Shown here one piece after another: positions 1 to 7,324 of a stretch of DNA of 21,824 nucleotides. Source of the stretch: Lachnospiraceae bacterium UBA7199. Lineage in GTDB: Bacteria; Bacillota; Clostridia; Lachnospirales; Lachnospiraceae. The translations under genes and the position numbers were made by a program. Below the pieces are notes generated by a model. That model had not been told where the DNA came from. It did no database searches and worked only from the letters and a program-made list of their open reading frames with translations. Within the stretch, counting starts at the first letter, position 1; each line of letters starts with the position of its first letter. The stretch covers positions 1 to 21,824 of the forward strand of contig DKUR01000039.1 of the NCBI GenBank assembly GCA_002490775.1, given 5' to 3'.

Positions 1-51
1 ACATTTTCAAAAGTTATTGACATCGGACGATTTCAGTCGAAAAACAGTTAC

Positions 52-81
52 TTGCAATGTCCTGTTAAAGTGCGATATACT
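52..81 (+). promoter_or_regulatory. Sigma-A promoter of the LacI-family gene
   Basis: A -35 element TTGCAA (52-57) and a -10 element TATACT (76-81) are separated by 18 bp. Transcription would start near 88, about 27 bp before the chosen ATG at 115. No clear operator palindrome was recognised here. Confidence 0.55.
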
Positions 82-114
82 ATAGCAAATATTACTAATA
101 TGGAAGTAGATCAA

Positions 115-1119
115 ATGGTTACGATCAAAGATATTGCAAATAAATTAGGAATTTCTTTAGGCACTGTGTCCAAAGGCTTAAACGGGGCAAATGACATAAG
201 TGAAGACTTAAGGCAGCAGATTTTGGATACTGCAGTGGAAATGGGTTATACCACCAAAAAAATGAAAAAGGAAGATCACAAGAAGCTATGCCTTTTTATT
301 GAAAATATGGATTATACCAAACCCGAACACTTTGGCTATGATATTGTTCTTGGATTTAAACAGGCTGCTTATCGGGATAAATGGGACATAACAATTCTTC
401 CTGTTGATCCTGAATTTCAGCTAAAAGAAAAATACGACACTTATATGTTAAAAAATGGCTATTCAGGTGCTTTTCTGGTAGGGTTTGCTTTGCAGGACGA
501 ATGGATGGCGCAACTAAATCACACTACCGTAGCCACTGCTCTTTTTGATAACTTTATTAAAAAAAATCCAAATGTCTCCTACATCGGTACAGACAGCTTC
601 GAGGGAATCGACACTGCTGTAGAGCACTTGGTAAACCTGAACCATCATAAAATAGCATTCTTAAATGGTTCTCTCCACTCTATGGTCACAGAACACAGAC
701 ATCAGGCTTTTTATGAAAGCATGGCGGCACATGATCTTAAGGTAGATGAAAAACTAATTGCCAATGGCTATTTTGTGCCTGAATCTGCGAAATATTTTGT
801 ATCAACTTTCCTGAAAAACGGCGCAACAGCTATTGTATGCGGCAACGACTTAATTGCCTATGGGGTGATCACAGAATGCTCCCGGCTTGGCTACCGGATT
901 CCTGAAGATATCAGTGTAGTCGGCTTTGACGATCTTCCCTTGTCTTCTCAAATGACTCCAGCCCTTACTACCATCCGTCAGGAACGAATCGAACTGGGAA
1001 AATGCGGCTATATGGCTTTACACAGTCTGATCAATCATGTGTCTGTAAGTAAAACTCTTCTCCGCCCCCAGTTGATTTTACGGGAGTCTACAATGAATTG
1101 TAAAAACACAAAGCGTTAA
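115..1119 (+). CDS. LacI/GalR-family transcriptional regulator
   Basis: This is a 334-residue DNA-binding repressor of the LacI/GalR type. Residues 1-50 form the N-terminal helix-turn-helix, opening VTIKDIANKLGISLGTVSKGLNG, whose TVSKGLNG recognition helix matches the family's usual TVSRALNG. A hinge and a periplasmic-binding-protein-like sensor domain follow; near the C-terminus the DISVVGFDD segment and the LTTIRQ segment are classical family signatures. The open frame extends upstream to 52, but ATG 115 is preferred because GGAAG lies at 102-106 and the helix-turn-helix begins there. It is the only plus-strand gene, so the sugar genes it may control are probably to the left of the window. 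The effector is not predictable from the sequence. Confidence 0.93.
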   Translation: MVTIKDIANKLGISLGTVSKGLNGANDISEDLRQQILDTAVEMGYTTKKMKKEDHKKLCLFIENMDYTKPEHFGYDIVLGFKQAAYRDKWDITILPVDPEFQLKEKYDTYMLKNGYSGAFLVGFALQDEWMAQLNHTTVATALFDNFIKKNPNVSYIGTDSFEGIDTAVEHLVNLNHHKIAFLNGSLHSMVTEHRHQAFYESMAAHDLKVDEKLIANGYFVPESAKYFVSTFLKNGATAIVCGNDLIAYGVITECSRLGYRIPEDISVVGFDDLPLSSQMTPALTTIRQERIELGKCGYMALHSLINHVSVSKTLLRPQLILRESTMNCKNTKR

Positions 1120-1151
1120 AAATCTTATTATCACTAAGATTTTTAACGCTT
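1111..1151. terminator. Perfect 17-bp hairpin between converging transcripts
   Basis: Positions 1111-1127 and 1135-1151 are perfectly complementary with a 7-base loop, and the left arm contains the LacI-family stop codon. Read on the minus strand the stem is followed by a GTGTTTTTAC tract, suiting termination of the tRNA-Trp transcript. The plus side is followed only by CATTTCTC, so it is weaker for the regulator. It probably serves both convergent units. Confidence 0.8.
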
Positions 1152-1171
1152 CATTTCTCATTATGCTTTAG

Positions 1172-1242
1172 CAGGGGCAGTAGGAATCGAACCCACATCG
1201 ACGGTTTTGGAGACCGCTGTTCTACCTTTGAACTATGCCCCT
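1172..1242 (-). tRNA. tRNA-Trp (CCA anticodon)
   Basis: The minus strand folds as a 71-base cloverleaf. The acceptor stem AGGGGCA/TGCCCCT has discriminator G. The D stem is GTTC/GAAC, and the anticodon stem GCGGT/ACCGT holds the loop CTCCAAA (anticodon CCA). The variable loop has four bases, and the T arm carries TTCGATT between GTGGG and CCTAC. The 3' CCA is not encoded, since the next bases are CT. It is a lone tRNA gene with its own promoter. Confidence 0.97.
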
Positions 1243-1246
1243 CTAT

Positions 1247-1268
1247 CGGCGGTTTCTTAAAACCACCG
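1247..1268 (-). other. Leader hairpin just upstream of tRNA-Trp
   Basis: On the minus strand, CGGTGGTTT and AAACCGCCG pair (9 bp, one G-T wobble) around a TAAG loop. The stem begins about where transcription should start and ends four bases before the tRNA 5' end. It may assist 5' processing of the pre-tRNA; function is inferred. Confidence 0.5.
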
Positions 1269-1274
1269 AATGCT

Positions 1275-1304
1275 ATTATATCTTATAATACATATTTCTG
1301 TCAA
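1275..1304 (-). promoter_or_regulatory. Strong promoter of tRNA-Trp
   Basis: On the minus strand a consensus -35 TTGACA (1304-1299) and consensus -10 TATAAT (1280-1275) are 18 bp apart. They lie in the gap between the LCP gene stop and the tRNA. Both hexamers match the sigma-A consensus exactly, as expected for a stable RNA gene. Confidence 0.85.
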
Positions 1305-1317
1305 CAATTTTCTTTTG

Positions 1318-2442
1318 TCAATATTGCAGGTAATCCTTTGTATCCTCTTCTATGATCCTGCTGAATTCCTTAACTTCTTTCGATGGCTCATAATTTTCCT
1401 CATCATAAAGCATCTGATGAAGCCTGATAACGTTATCTTCTAAGGAAGTGGGAACCACACAGGAGCCTTCCGTTCTGATAGTTCCGCCATTTCTCATTCC
1501 CGCAAAGGGGAAACCGTCGCTTACTGTTACTTGAAAATCAGCCAGCACACCAAGCATAGAAACAATATCTTCTATGTCAAGTGATGTCTGAACATTGGGA
1601 AGCACTGCATTCACAGCCTCCGTCAGTGTGCTTATGGAAGCTGTCTTTCCCTTTTCCATCATGGCTGTCAGTAAATCTCTCTGCCTTTCGGCACGTCTGA
1701 AGTCATCACCGCCTCCATAACGAATCCGGCAGTATGCTGTAGCCTGGAGCCCATTTAAATTCTGCATTCCCGGATTTGTCACGGGAGTGTATTCGATTCC
1801 CATTTCGGCTGCCATTGTGCTTTGATAGTTATTCAAATGAATCATTTCTGTTTCTGTAATATCCATTTCAACACCGCCTAACGCATCCACAGCCTTCATC
1901 AACCCTTCAAAGCCTACTGTCACATAATCAGTCACATACAAATCAGTATTCGTATTGATCATTCCGATCGCCTGCTCCGGGCCTCCTCTTGCATAAGCGG
2001 CATTACACTTTTTGTAAACATCATTTCCTAAATTAAGATAGGTATCCCTGTATATAGAGATCAGCCTTACCTCATGGGTATCCATATTGACAGAGCAGAT
2101 CATAATGGTATCACTTCTGTTTCCTTTTCCTAAACTGCCATCACGTGCATCTACTCCGAAAAATGCAACATTGACCACCCCCGTATATACACTGTCCTGT
2201 CCTGTTTCTTCCGTTTCTTCAACCTTCTCTTTTACCTCTTCATTGACAGCAATATTTTCTCTTTGAAGATTATCTTTAACTGCACCGCCTTCTTTATCAG
2301 TTGCCTTAAGTGTAATATACAAAATGCAGGCCGCTGCCGCAAGCACAACAAATTCCAGAATAAACAATGGAATATGCTTAATCCATTTTTTCTTTTCCAT
2401 TTTCTTCTTTTGCACATTGCAGGTACGTCTGCAATTCTGCAT
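1318..2442 (-). CDS. LytR-CpsA-Psr (LCP) family cell-wall ligase
   Basis: This is a 374-residue membrane-anchored LCP protein. The family transfers anionic glycopolymers such as teichoic acids or capsule from a lipid carrier to peptidoglycan on the outer face of the membrane. Residues 1-23 are basic, 24-46 form the single transmembrane helix, and an acidic linker runs to about 86. The LCP domain starts at NVAFFGVDAR (91-100). It contains GNRSDTIM (108-114, phosphate-binding Arg/Asp), SIYRDTYL with R132, and the YCRIRY...RAERQR arginine cluster near 238-255. Start choice is uncertain: GGAGG lies only three bases from ATG 2442, while ATG 2400 (MEKKK) gives a more typical N-terminus but only a weak purine-rich site. 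It is in the same direction as radA, 89 bp downstream of it. Confidence 0.93.
   Translation of the reverse strand: MQNCRRTCNVQKKKMEKKKWIKHIPLFILEFVVLAAAACILYITLKATDKEGGAVKDNLQRENIAVNEEVKEKVEETEETGQDSVYTGVVNVAFFGVDARDGSLGKGNRSDTIMICSVNMDTHEVRLISIYRDTYLNLGNDVYKKCNAAYARGGPEQAIGMINTNTDLYVTDYVTVGFEGLMKAVDALGGVEMDITETEMIHLNNYQSTMAAEMGIEYTPVTNPGMQNLNGLQATAYCRIRYGGGDDFRRAERQRDLLTAMMEKGKTASISTLTEAVNAVLPNVQTSLDIEDIVSMLGVLADFQVTVSDGFPFAGMRNGGTIRTEGSCVVPTSLEDNVIRLHQMLYDEENYEPSKEVKEFSRIIEEDTKDYLQY
2415..2434. repeat. Inverted repeat at the 5' end of the LCP gene
   Basis: ATTGCAG (2415-2421) and CTGCAAT (2428-2434) are perfect inverted arms around a 6-base centre. They lie between the ribosome site/upstream start and the alternative start at 2400. 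It could be a small RNA hairpin or an operator; no function is assigned. Confidence 0.4.
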
Positions 2443-2531
2443 ATACCTCCTTTAGCCTTTTGTATAAGCAAAGTTTCATTTAATATTACCATAAAATATT
2501 CAATTTGGATACTTTATTTTCATTTCTGCCT

Positions 2532-3905
2532 CTACAAAAGATTCATTGCATCCTTTACGGTTTTAACCCCTGTTATTTTAATGCCCTTTATTTCCTTTAC
2601 GCTTTCTAAGCATACTGCGGGAATCACACAGGACGTAAACCCAAGCTTTTTGGCTTCCTGTACCCTTGCCTGGATCTGGCTTACCGCACGCACTTCACCG
2701 CTTAATCCTACTTCACCTATAGCAATCATTTTATTATCAATGCTTTTATTTTTAAAACTGGAAACGATAGCCATAGCAATTCCAAGATCAATCGCTGGTT
2801 CTGTGATCCTGATTCCCCCTGCAATGTTTACATAAGCATCGCAGTTTCCAAGTGTAAGTCCCAGCCTTTTTTCCAAAACTGCTATCAACAAATTTACCCT
2901 GTTAAAATCAGTTCCAATAGTCTGCCTTCTTGGAATGCCAAAGCTTGTATGGCATACCAGTGCCTGTATCTCGATCAGCATAGGGCGGGTTCCCTCCATA
3001 GAACAAACTACAATAGAACCGCTTGCTTCCTCCGGCTTACCGCTTAACATAAATTCTGACGGGTTCATTACCTCTTTAAGCCCCGCCGCTTCCATTTCAA
3101 AAACGCCAATCTCATTGGTGGAGCCAAACCGATTCTTGACACCTCTTAAAATACGATATGAGGCATGCCGGTCACCTTCAAAATATAAAACAGCATCCAC
3201 CATATGTTCTAAAACTCTTGGACCTGCCACTGTTCCCTCCTTAGTTACATGTCCAACAATAAAAATGGAAACACCAAGTCCCTTTGCAAGCTGGAGAAAT
3301 ACTGCTGTAGATTCCCTTACCTGGGAAACACTGCCTGGTGCCGCAGAAACTGAATCATTGTACATAGTCTGAATAGAATCAATCACCACCACTTCCGGCT
3401 TCTGCCTTCGGATAATCTCCTCTATCGTATCTAAACTAGTCTCACACAAAAGCAGCATATTATTTGAAAAACTGCCGATTCGGTCCGCACGTATTTTAAT
3501 CTGCGTTCCTGATTCTTCTCCAGATATGTAGAGTACCTTATGACCAGCATCTGCCAGATTTCTACATACCTGTAGAAGCAGGGTTGACTTTCCAATTCCC
3601 GGATCTCCTCCTACTAAAGTAAGAGAGCCTTGTACAATCCCGCCGCCTAACACCCGGTCCAATTCTCCAATCCCGGTAAGAATTTTATCCTCGTCTTTAA
3701 TTGTAATCTCAGATAATACCCGCGGCTGCGCCTTTTCCTTAATTGGCTTCCGCATCCCTGCCGCACTTTTCATTTCTGTGGTACTGACTGTTTCTTCCAC
3801 AAAGGTATTCCACTGCCTGCATCCCGGACACTGTCCCATCCATTTGGAGGATTCATATCCACAGCTTTGGCAGTAAAACACAGCCACCATCTTTCCTTTT
3901 GCCAT
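2532..3905 (-). CDS. radA: DNA repair protein RadA (Sms)
   Basis: RadA is a 457-residue RecA-like ATPase that helps process recombination intermediates and branch migration. The sequence shows the complete family layout. An N-terminal C4 zinc finger has C12, C15, C26 and C29. The Walker A motif GGDPGIGKST is at 99-108, and a Walker B-like VVVIDS is near 171-176. The RadA-specific KNRFG motif is at 256-260, followed by a C-terminal Lon-protease-like domain (about 290-457) that lacks protease function in this family. Length is normal. ATG 3905 has AAGGAGC a few bases upstream. A terminator hairpin ends about 27 bp before the start, so expression depends on read-through or an internal promoter. 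The radA-clpC neighbourhood is common in Firmicutes. Confidence 0.98.
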   Translation of the reverse strand: MAKGKMVAVFYCQSCGYESSKWMGQCPGCRQWNTFVEETVSTTEMKSAAGMRKPIKEKAQPRVLSEITIKDEDKILTGIGELDRVLGGGIVQGSLTLVGGDPGIGKSTLLLQVCRNLADAGHKVLYISGEESGTQIKIRADRIGSFSNNMLLLCETSLDTIEEIIRRQKPEVVVIDSIQTMYNDSVSAAPGSVSQVRESTAVFLQLAKGLGVSIFIVGHVTKEGTVAGPRVLEHMVDAVLYFEGDRHASYRILRGVKNRFGSTNEIGVFEMEAAGLKEVMNPSEFMLSGKPEEASGSIVVCSMEGTRPMLIEIQALVCHTSFGIPRRQTIGTDFNRVNLLIAVLEKRLGLTLGNCDAYVNIAGGIRITEPAIDLGIAMAIVSSFKNKSIDNKMIAIGEVGLSGEVRAVSQIQARVQEAKKLGFTSCVIPAVCLESVKEIKGIKITGVKTVKDAMNLL

Positions 3906-3932
3906 TTTAGCTCCTTTTTTATTGAATACAAA

Positions 3933-3955
3933 GCACCGGAGAAAATCTCCGGTGC
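3933..3955 (-). terminator. Rho-independent terminator or attenuator before radA
   Basis: GCACCGGAGA (3933-3942) and TCTCCGGTGC (3946-3955) form a perfect 10-bp GC-rich stem. On the minus strand it is followed by CTTTGTATT, a short T-rich tail. It sits 16 bp after the stop of the small conserved gene at 3972 and just before radA, so it would end or attenuate transcription into radA. Confidence 0.8.
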
Positions 3956-3971
3956 CGGCATGTTTTAACTT

Positions 3972-4385
3972 TTAGACTTGTCTGACTTTTACAGGTACTT
4001 CCTTATCTTCCTCCAACTCTACACTCAAGCTTAATTTTCCGCCAAGACCGGTCCGCATAGTGCCCATACTCTCATCTCCCACAAATACCTCATATTCCGT
4101 ATCATCCATAAGCCCTATGGTAATTTGTGCATCTCCGTTTCCCTCAGCAATAAATTCCACGCCCTTTTCGCTTTCATGGAATGCAAGAACACTGGTTCCA
4201 GGGACAGACTCATACAAAAACATTCCATTCTTCTCAAGCTTGGTCATCGCCTGATAAGTCTTAACCTTGAGGATATCCCCTTCGTGCTCAAAATCTTCTA
4301 CTTTTGCCTTTTGCTGTAACTTATGATTGCCAAAACTGATTGCGCCATCTGTCTCGCTGCGGAGCAATTCTACTACTACTGCCAT
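3972..4385 (-). CDS. Small conserved protein, function unknown ("endosialidase"-type annotation)
   Basis: This 137-residue acidic cytosolic protein has no signal peptide or membrane segment. The second half is rich in short alternating segments (VEFIAEG, AQITIGL, YEVFVGD, LSLSVEL) that predict a beta sandwich. Similar short Lachnospiraceae proteins are, to my recollection, carried in databases as endosialidase or endosialidase-like, but no glycosidase motif is visible and the name should not be trusted. The start ATG 4385 has AGGAGG eight bases upstream. It lies between clpC (upstream) and radA (downstream), has a promoter of its own at 4419-4447, and is followed by a terminator, so it could be a single-gene unit. 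Its link to stress or repair is only positional. Confidence 0.85.
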   Translation of the reverse strand: MAVVVELLRSETDGAISFGNHKLQQKAKVEDFEHEGDILKVKTYQAMTKLEKNGMFLYESVPGTSVLAFHESEKGVEFIAEGNGDAQITIGLMDDTEYEVFVGDESMGTMRTGLGGKLSLSVELEEDKEVPVKVRQV

Positions 4386-4406
4386 CTGTATTTCCTCCTG
4401 ATAGTT

Positions 4407-4416
4407 TGTAGCTACA
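4407..4416. promoter_or_regulatory. Perfect palindrome at the predicted transcription start
   Basis: TGTAGCTACA is a perfect 10-bp palindrome directly after the -10 element of the gene at 3972. Its position would suit an operator, but the length is short and chance cannot be excluded. Confidence 0.3.
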
Positions 4417-4418
4417 GT

Positions 4419-4447
4419 ATAATATAAATTGCACTGTTTTTCTACAA
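4419..4447 (-). promoter_or_regulatory. Predicted promoter of the small gene at 3972-4385
   Basis: On the minus strand TTGTAG (4447-4442) and TATTAT (4424-4419) are separated by 17 bp, in the 69-bp gap after the clpC stop. The -10 matches consensus at five of six positions. Confidence 0.55.
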
Positions 4448-4454
4448 AATATTA

Positions 4455-6902
4455 TTATTTTTTTGTTGTAAACGTTACTTTTCCTTCCCGATATCCGGCT
4501 GTCACTTTGTCGCCCCGCACAATGCGGCCTTCCAGTATTTCTTCGGCAAGTTTATCCTCAACCACATTTTGAATGGCTCTCTTTAATGGTCTTGCACCCA
4601 TCTTATCATCCGAATATGTGCTGACAATATGCTCTCTTAATGCACTGCTTAAAGAAAGCTTTATCTGCATTTGTTTTTGGCATCTTTCTGCAAGATTATC
4701 CGCAAGAAGATTTATGATCTCATGCATCTCTTTATCCGTAAGGGGCTGGAATACCATAATCTCATCAATACGATTGATAAATTCCGGTTTGAAAAGCCTT
4801 TTTACTTCTTCCATCACTCCGGCTTTCATCTTTTCATAATCCTGTTCCTTTGTTGTTTCTGCAAAGAAACCAAGATTCTTAGGCGCAATAATTCTCTGTG
4901 CGCCGGCGTTTGAAGTCATAATAAGAATGGTATTTTTAAAACTAACCTTTCTGCCTTTGGAATCGGTTATATGCCCATCATCCAGCACCTGCAGCAGCAC
5001 ATTAAATACATCCTGGTGAGCTTTTTCAATTTCGTCAAACAAAACGACCGAATATGGATTTTTGCGGACCTTTTCACTTAATTGCCCCCCTTCCTCAAAT
5101 CCCACATATCCCGGAGGCGAACCTATCATTTTTGATACAGAATGGCCTTCCATATATTCTGACATATCTACACGTATCAAAGCATTCTCAGAGCCGAACA
5201 TAGCCTCTGCAAGGGCCTTGCTAAGTTCAGTTTTTCCCACACCGGTAGGTCCTAAAAAGAGAAAGGAACCAATAGGCCTGTTAGGATCCTGCAAACCAAC
5301 TCTTCCTCTTCGAATGGCACGGGACACAGCCGAAACTGCTGCTTCCTGCCCGATTACCCGTTTATGAAGAATCTTTTCCAATTTAAGCAGTCTTTCACTT
5401 TCCTTTTCTGTCAGCTTTTTCACAGGAATCTTTGTCCATGAGGCTACTACTTCTGCAATCTCATTTTCTCCAACAGATAAACCGCTTTCCGCCTGCTCTT
5501 TACGTATTTTTTCTTTGGTTCGTTCATATTTCTTTATCAGTTTTTCCTGTTCTGCCCTGATAGCCGCTGCTTTTTCTAAGTTTTGCTCCTTAAGGCACTG
5601 TTCCACTTCACCATCAATCTCCAAAATACGAGCTGACATTTCTTTTAACTTTTCAGGTGTATGCATATTTTTAAGCCGAAGAGCGGAAGCCGCCTCATCA
5701 ATCAGATCTATTGCCTTATCTGGAAGATTCCTGTCATTGATATATCTTTGTGACAATTGTACTGCCGCCTGGATTGCCTCATCTGTAATGGCTACCTTAT
5801 GATGTTCTTCATATTTAGGTGCCACTCCCTTAAGGATATTTACTGCTTCCTGCATAGAGGGTTCTTCTACAAAAACTGATTGAAAACGTCTCTCTAAGGC
5901 GGCATCCTTTTCCACATATTTATGATACTCCGCCACTGTAGTAGCTCCAATCAACTGAAGCTCTCCCCTGGCCAGGGAAGGCTTCAAAATATTAGATGCA
6001 TCAATTGCCCCCTCAGCACCACCTGCTCCAATGATCGTATGCATTTCATCCAAAAAGAGAATTACATTTCCATCCTCCTGCACTTCACGTATCACTCTTT
6101 TGATTCTCTCTTCAAATTCCCCCCTATATTTTGATCCTGCCACCATCCCCGACAAATCAAGGGTAAGCAGCCTTTTATTCTGCACAGTAGAAGGCACTTC
6201 CCCCGCCACAATACGAAGGGCAAGCCCCTCCACCACAGCAGTTTTTCCTACCCCCGGTTCTCCAATCAAACAAGGATTATTTTTCGTTCTACGACTTAAA
6301 ATTTCAATCACCCGTTTGATTTCACTTTCCCTTCCAATCACTGGATCTAAATTTCCTGCCGCTGCAAGCGCTGTAAGATCCCTGCTGTACTGTTCCAGCG
6401 TAGATGTCTGCCTGCTTTTTTTATTCTGTTTTTTTCCCAGATCTTCTTTATATAATCCTCCGTTTTCTCCCATTGCCACCAATGTATCTGCATACAGCTT
6501 TTGAACGGACATCCCTAATGTGTTTAAAAGACGCACCGCCACATTTTCACCGCCCTTTAATAAGGCCAGAAAAATATGCTCTGTTCCGGTTTTTTCAGCG
6601 TCAAAACGATCCGCCTGTCTGTGTGCTTCCTCCAAAACCTCCTGGGCCCTGGGAGAATATCCCTCGCGCTCTTTTACAGATACTGTCGTTTCTGGAACAA
6701 TCAGTTCTTTTATCATCTCCATGATTTTTTCTTCATCAGCGCCATTCTCCTCCAGCACTCTGGCGGCAACTCCGGTCTTTTCTTTCAGCAGACCTACCAG
6801 AATATGTTCCGTCCCTATATATCCGGCATCCATTCTGCCTGCTGCCTTCTTTGCCAATATCAGTGCTGTCTTTGCCTTATCTGTAAAACCTCCTGACTGC
6901 AT
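4455..6902 (-). CDS. clpC: ATP-dependent Clp protease ATP-binding subunit ClpC
   Basis: ClpC is an 815-residue AAA+ unfoldase that feeds damaged or tagged proteins to ClpP. Two Clp-N repeats fill residues 1-145. The first ATPase module has Walker A GEPGVGKT (214-221) and Walker B ILFLDE (281-286). A coiled middle domain (about 410-475) includes a UVR-like segment QNLEKAAAIRAEQEKL. The second module has GPTGVGKT (551-558) and VLFDE (620-624), followed by the LGF tripeptide (677-679) typical of ClpP-docking loops. The open frame runs further upstream, but ATG 6902 is chosen because GGAGGAG lies seven bases before it and the Clp-N domain starts there. It begins one base after the stop of the GntR regulator, implying coupled translation. 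CtsR, McsA and McsB genes are absent. Confidence 0.97.
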   Translation of the reverse strand: MQSGGFTDKAKTALILAKKAAGRMDAGYIGTEHILVGLLKEKTGVAARVLEENGADEEKIMEMIKELIVPETTVSVKEREGYSPRAQEVLEEAHRQADRFDAEKTGTEHIFLALLKGGENVAVRLLNTLGMSVQKLYADTLVAMGENGGLYKEDLGKKQNKKSRQTSTLEQYSRDLTALAAAGNLDPVIGRESEIKRVIEILSRRTKNNPCLIGEPGVGKTAVVEGLALRIVAGEVPSTVQNKRLLTLDLSGMVAGSKYRGEFEERIKRVIREVQEDGNVILFLDEMHTIIGAGGAEGAIDASNILKPSLARGELQLIGATTVAEYHKYVEKDAALERRFQSVFVEEPSMQEAVNILKGVAPKYEEHHKVAITDEAIQAAVQLSQRYINDRNLPDKAIDLIDEAASALRLKNMHTPEKLKEMSARILEIDGEVEQCLKEQNLEKAAAIRAEQEKLIKKYERTKEKIRKEQAESGLSVGENEIAEVVASWTKIPVKKLTEKESERLLKLEKILHKRVIGQEAAVSAVSRAIRRGRVGLQDPNRPIGSFLFLGPTGVGKTELSKALAEAMFGSENALIRVDMSEYMEGHSVSKMIGSPPGYVGFEEGGQLSEKVRKNPYSVVLFDEIEKAHQDVFNVLLQVLDDGHITDSKGRKVSFKNTILIMTSNAGAQRIIAPKNLGFFAETTKEQDYEKMKAGVMEEVKRLFKPEFINRIDEIMVFQPLTDKEMHEIINLLADNLAERCQKQMQIKLSLSSALREHIVSTYSDDKMGARPLKRAIQNVVEDKLAEEILEGRIVRGDKVTAGYREGKVTFTTKK

Positions 6903-6903
6903 T

Positions 6904-7278
6904 TTAAGCTCCTCCAAACTCTTTATATACTTGGTCCACCACCCGGTACACTTCTTCCCTGGAAATCCCTTTACAAATTCCTTTTGCAAGAATTACCCGC
7001 AATTCATCGCTCATTTCTTCCAGGCTCCTTAATTTATCAATGTCCAGTGCAATTACAGCACCCTTTCTCCGATCCACCTTCAAAAAGCCTTTCTGCTTTA
7101 ACACAGTGTATGCTTTGTTGACAGTGTGCATATTAATGCCGATATCATCCGCCAATTGTCTGACGGAAGGCAGCGCATCTCCCTCCTGAATCCGCTCTGT
7201 TGCAATTCCTAAAATAATCTGGTTGCAAAGCTGCAAATAAAGTGCCTCATCACTATTAAAATCTACTTCAATTATCAT
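6904..7278 (-). CDS. GntR-family (YtrA-type) transcriptional regulator
   Basis: This 124-residue regulator has an N-terminal winged helix (about 11-77) with the LPSVRQLADDIGINMHTVNKAY recognition region and the GFLKVDRRKG wing. A short C-terminal helix follows instead of a ligand domain, as in the small YtrA subfamily. ATG 7278 gives the usual MIIEVDFNSDEALYLQL opening and has AAAGGA with a 7-base spacing. A longer in-frame form starting at TTG 7305 would have the stronger AAGGAGG (7320-7314) eight bases upstream, but that site is inside a hairpin. The stop is one base from the clpC ATG, so it is probably co-transcribed with clpC and may control it in place of CtsR. That regulatory role is inferred from position only. 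Confidence 0.92.
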   Translation of the reverse strand: MIIEVDFNSDEALYLQLCNQIILGIATERIQEGDALPSVRQLADDIGINMHTVNKAYTVLKQKGFLKVDRRKGAVIALDIDKLRSLEEMSDELRVILAKGICKGISREEVYRVVDQVYKEFGGA

Positions 7279-7293
7279 ATGCATATCCTTTAA

Positions 7294-7320
7294 GAGGAAT
7301 AGCAAACGCTATTCCTCCTT
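7294..7320 (-). promoter_or_regulatory. Hairpin enclosing a Shine-Dalgarno sequence before the GntR-clpC unit
   Basis: GAGGAATAGC (7294-7303) and GCTATTCCTC (7308-7317) form a perfect 10-bp stem with a 4-base loop. On the minus strand the 5' arm includes most of AAGGAGG, the best ribosome site upstream of the GntR gene. No T-tract follows on either strand, so it is not a good intrinsic terminator. It may be an operator for the GntR protein or a translational control hairpin. Confidence 0.6.
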
Positions 7321-7324
7321 ATAT

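Noticed and set aside
17..22. TTGACA as a further promoter upstream of the LacI-family gene
   Set aside because: No acceptable -10 element occurs 16-19 bp downstream; the TTGCAA/TATACT pair fits better.
1172..1317. T-box or tryptophan attenuator near tRNA-Trp
   Set aside because: No T-box antiterminator motif is seen, and the strand holds only a promoter, a short hairpin and the tRNA itself.
1323..2424. ATTGCAGGTA at both ends of the LCP gene (1323-1332 and 2415-2424) as possible mobile-element ends
   Set aside because: Ten matching bases over this distance can be chance; there is no transposase and the repeat is not terminal-inverted.
2263..2835. Plus-strand open frame of 190 residues
   Set aside because: It lies antisense to radA and the LCP gene, lacks a ribosome site, and has a composition typical of a shadow frame.
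6520..7032. Plus-strand open frame of 170 residues
   Set aside because: It is antisense to the highly conserved clpC and GntR genes and shows no recognisable domain.
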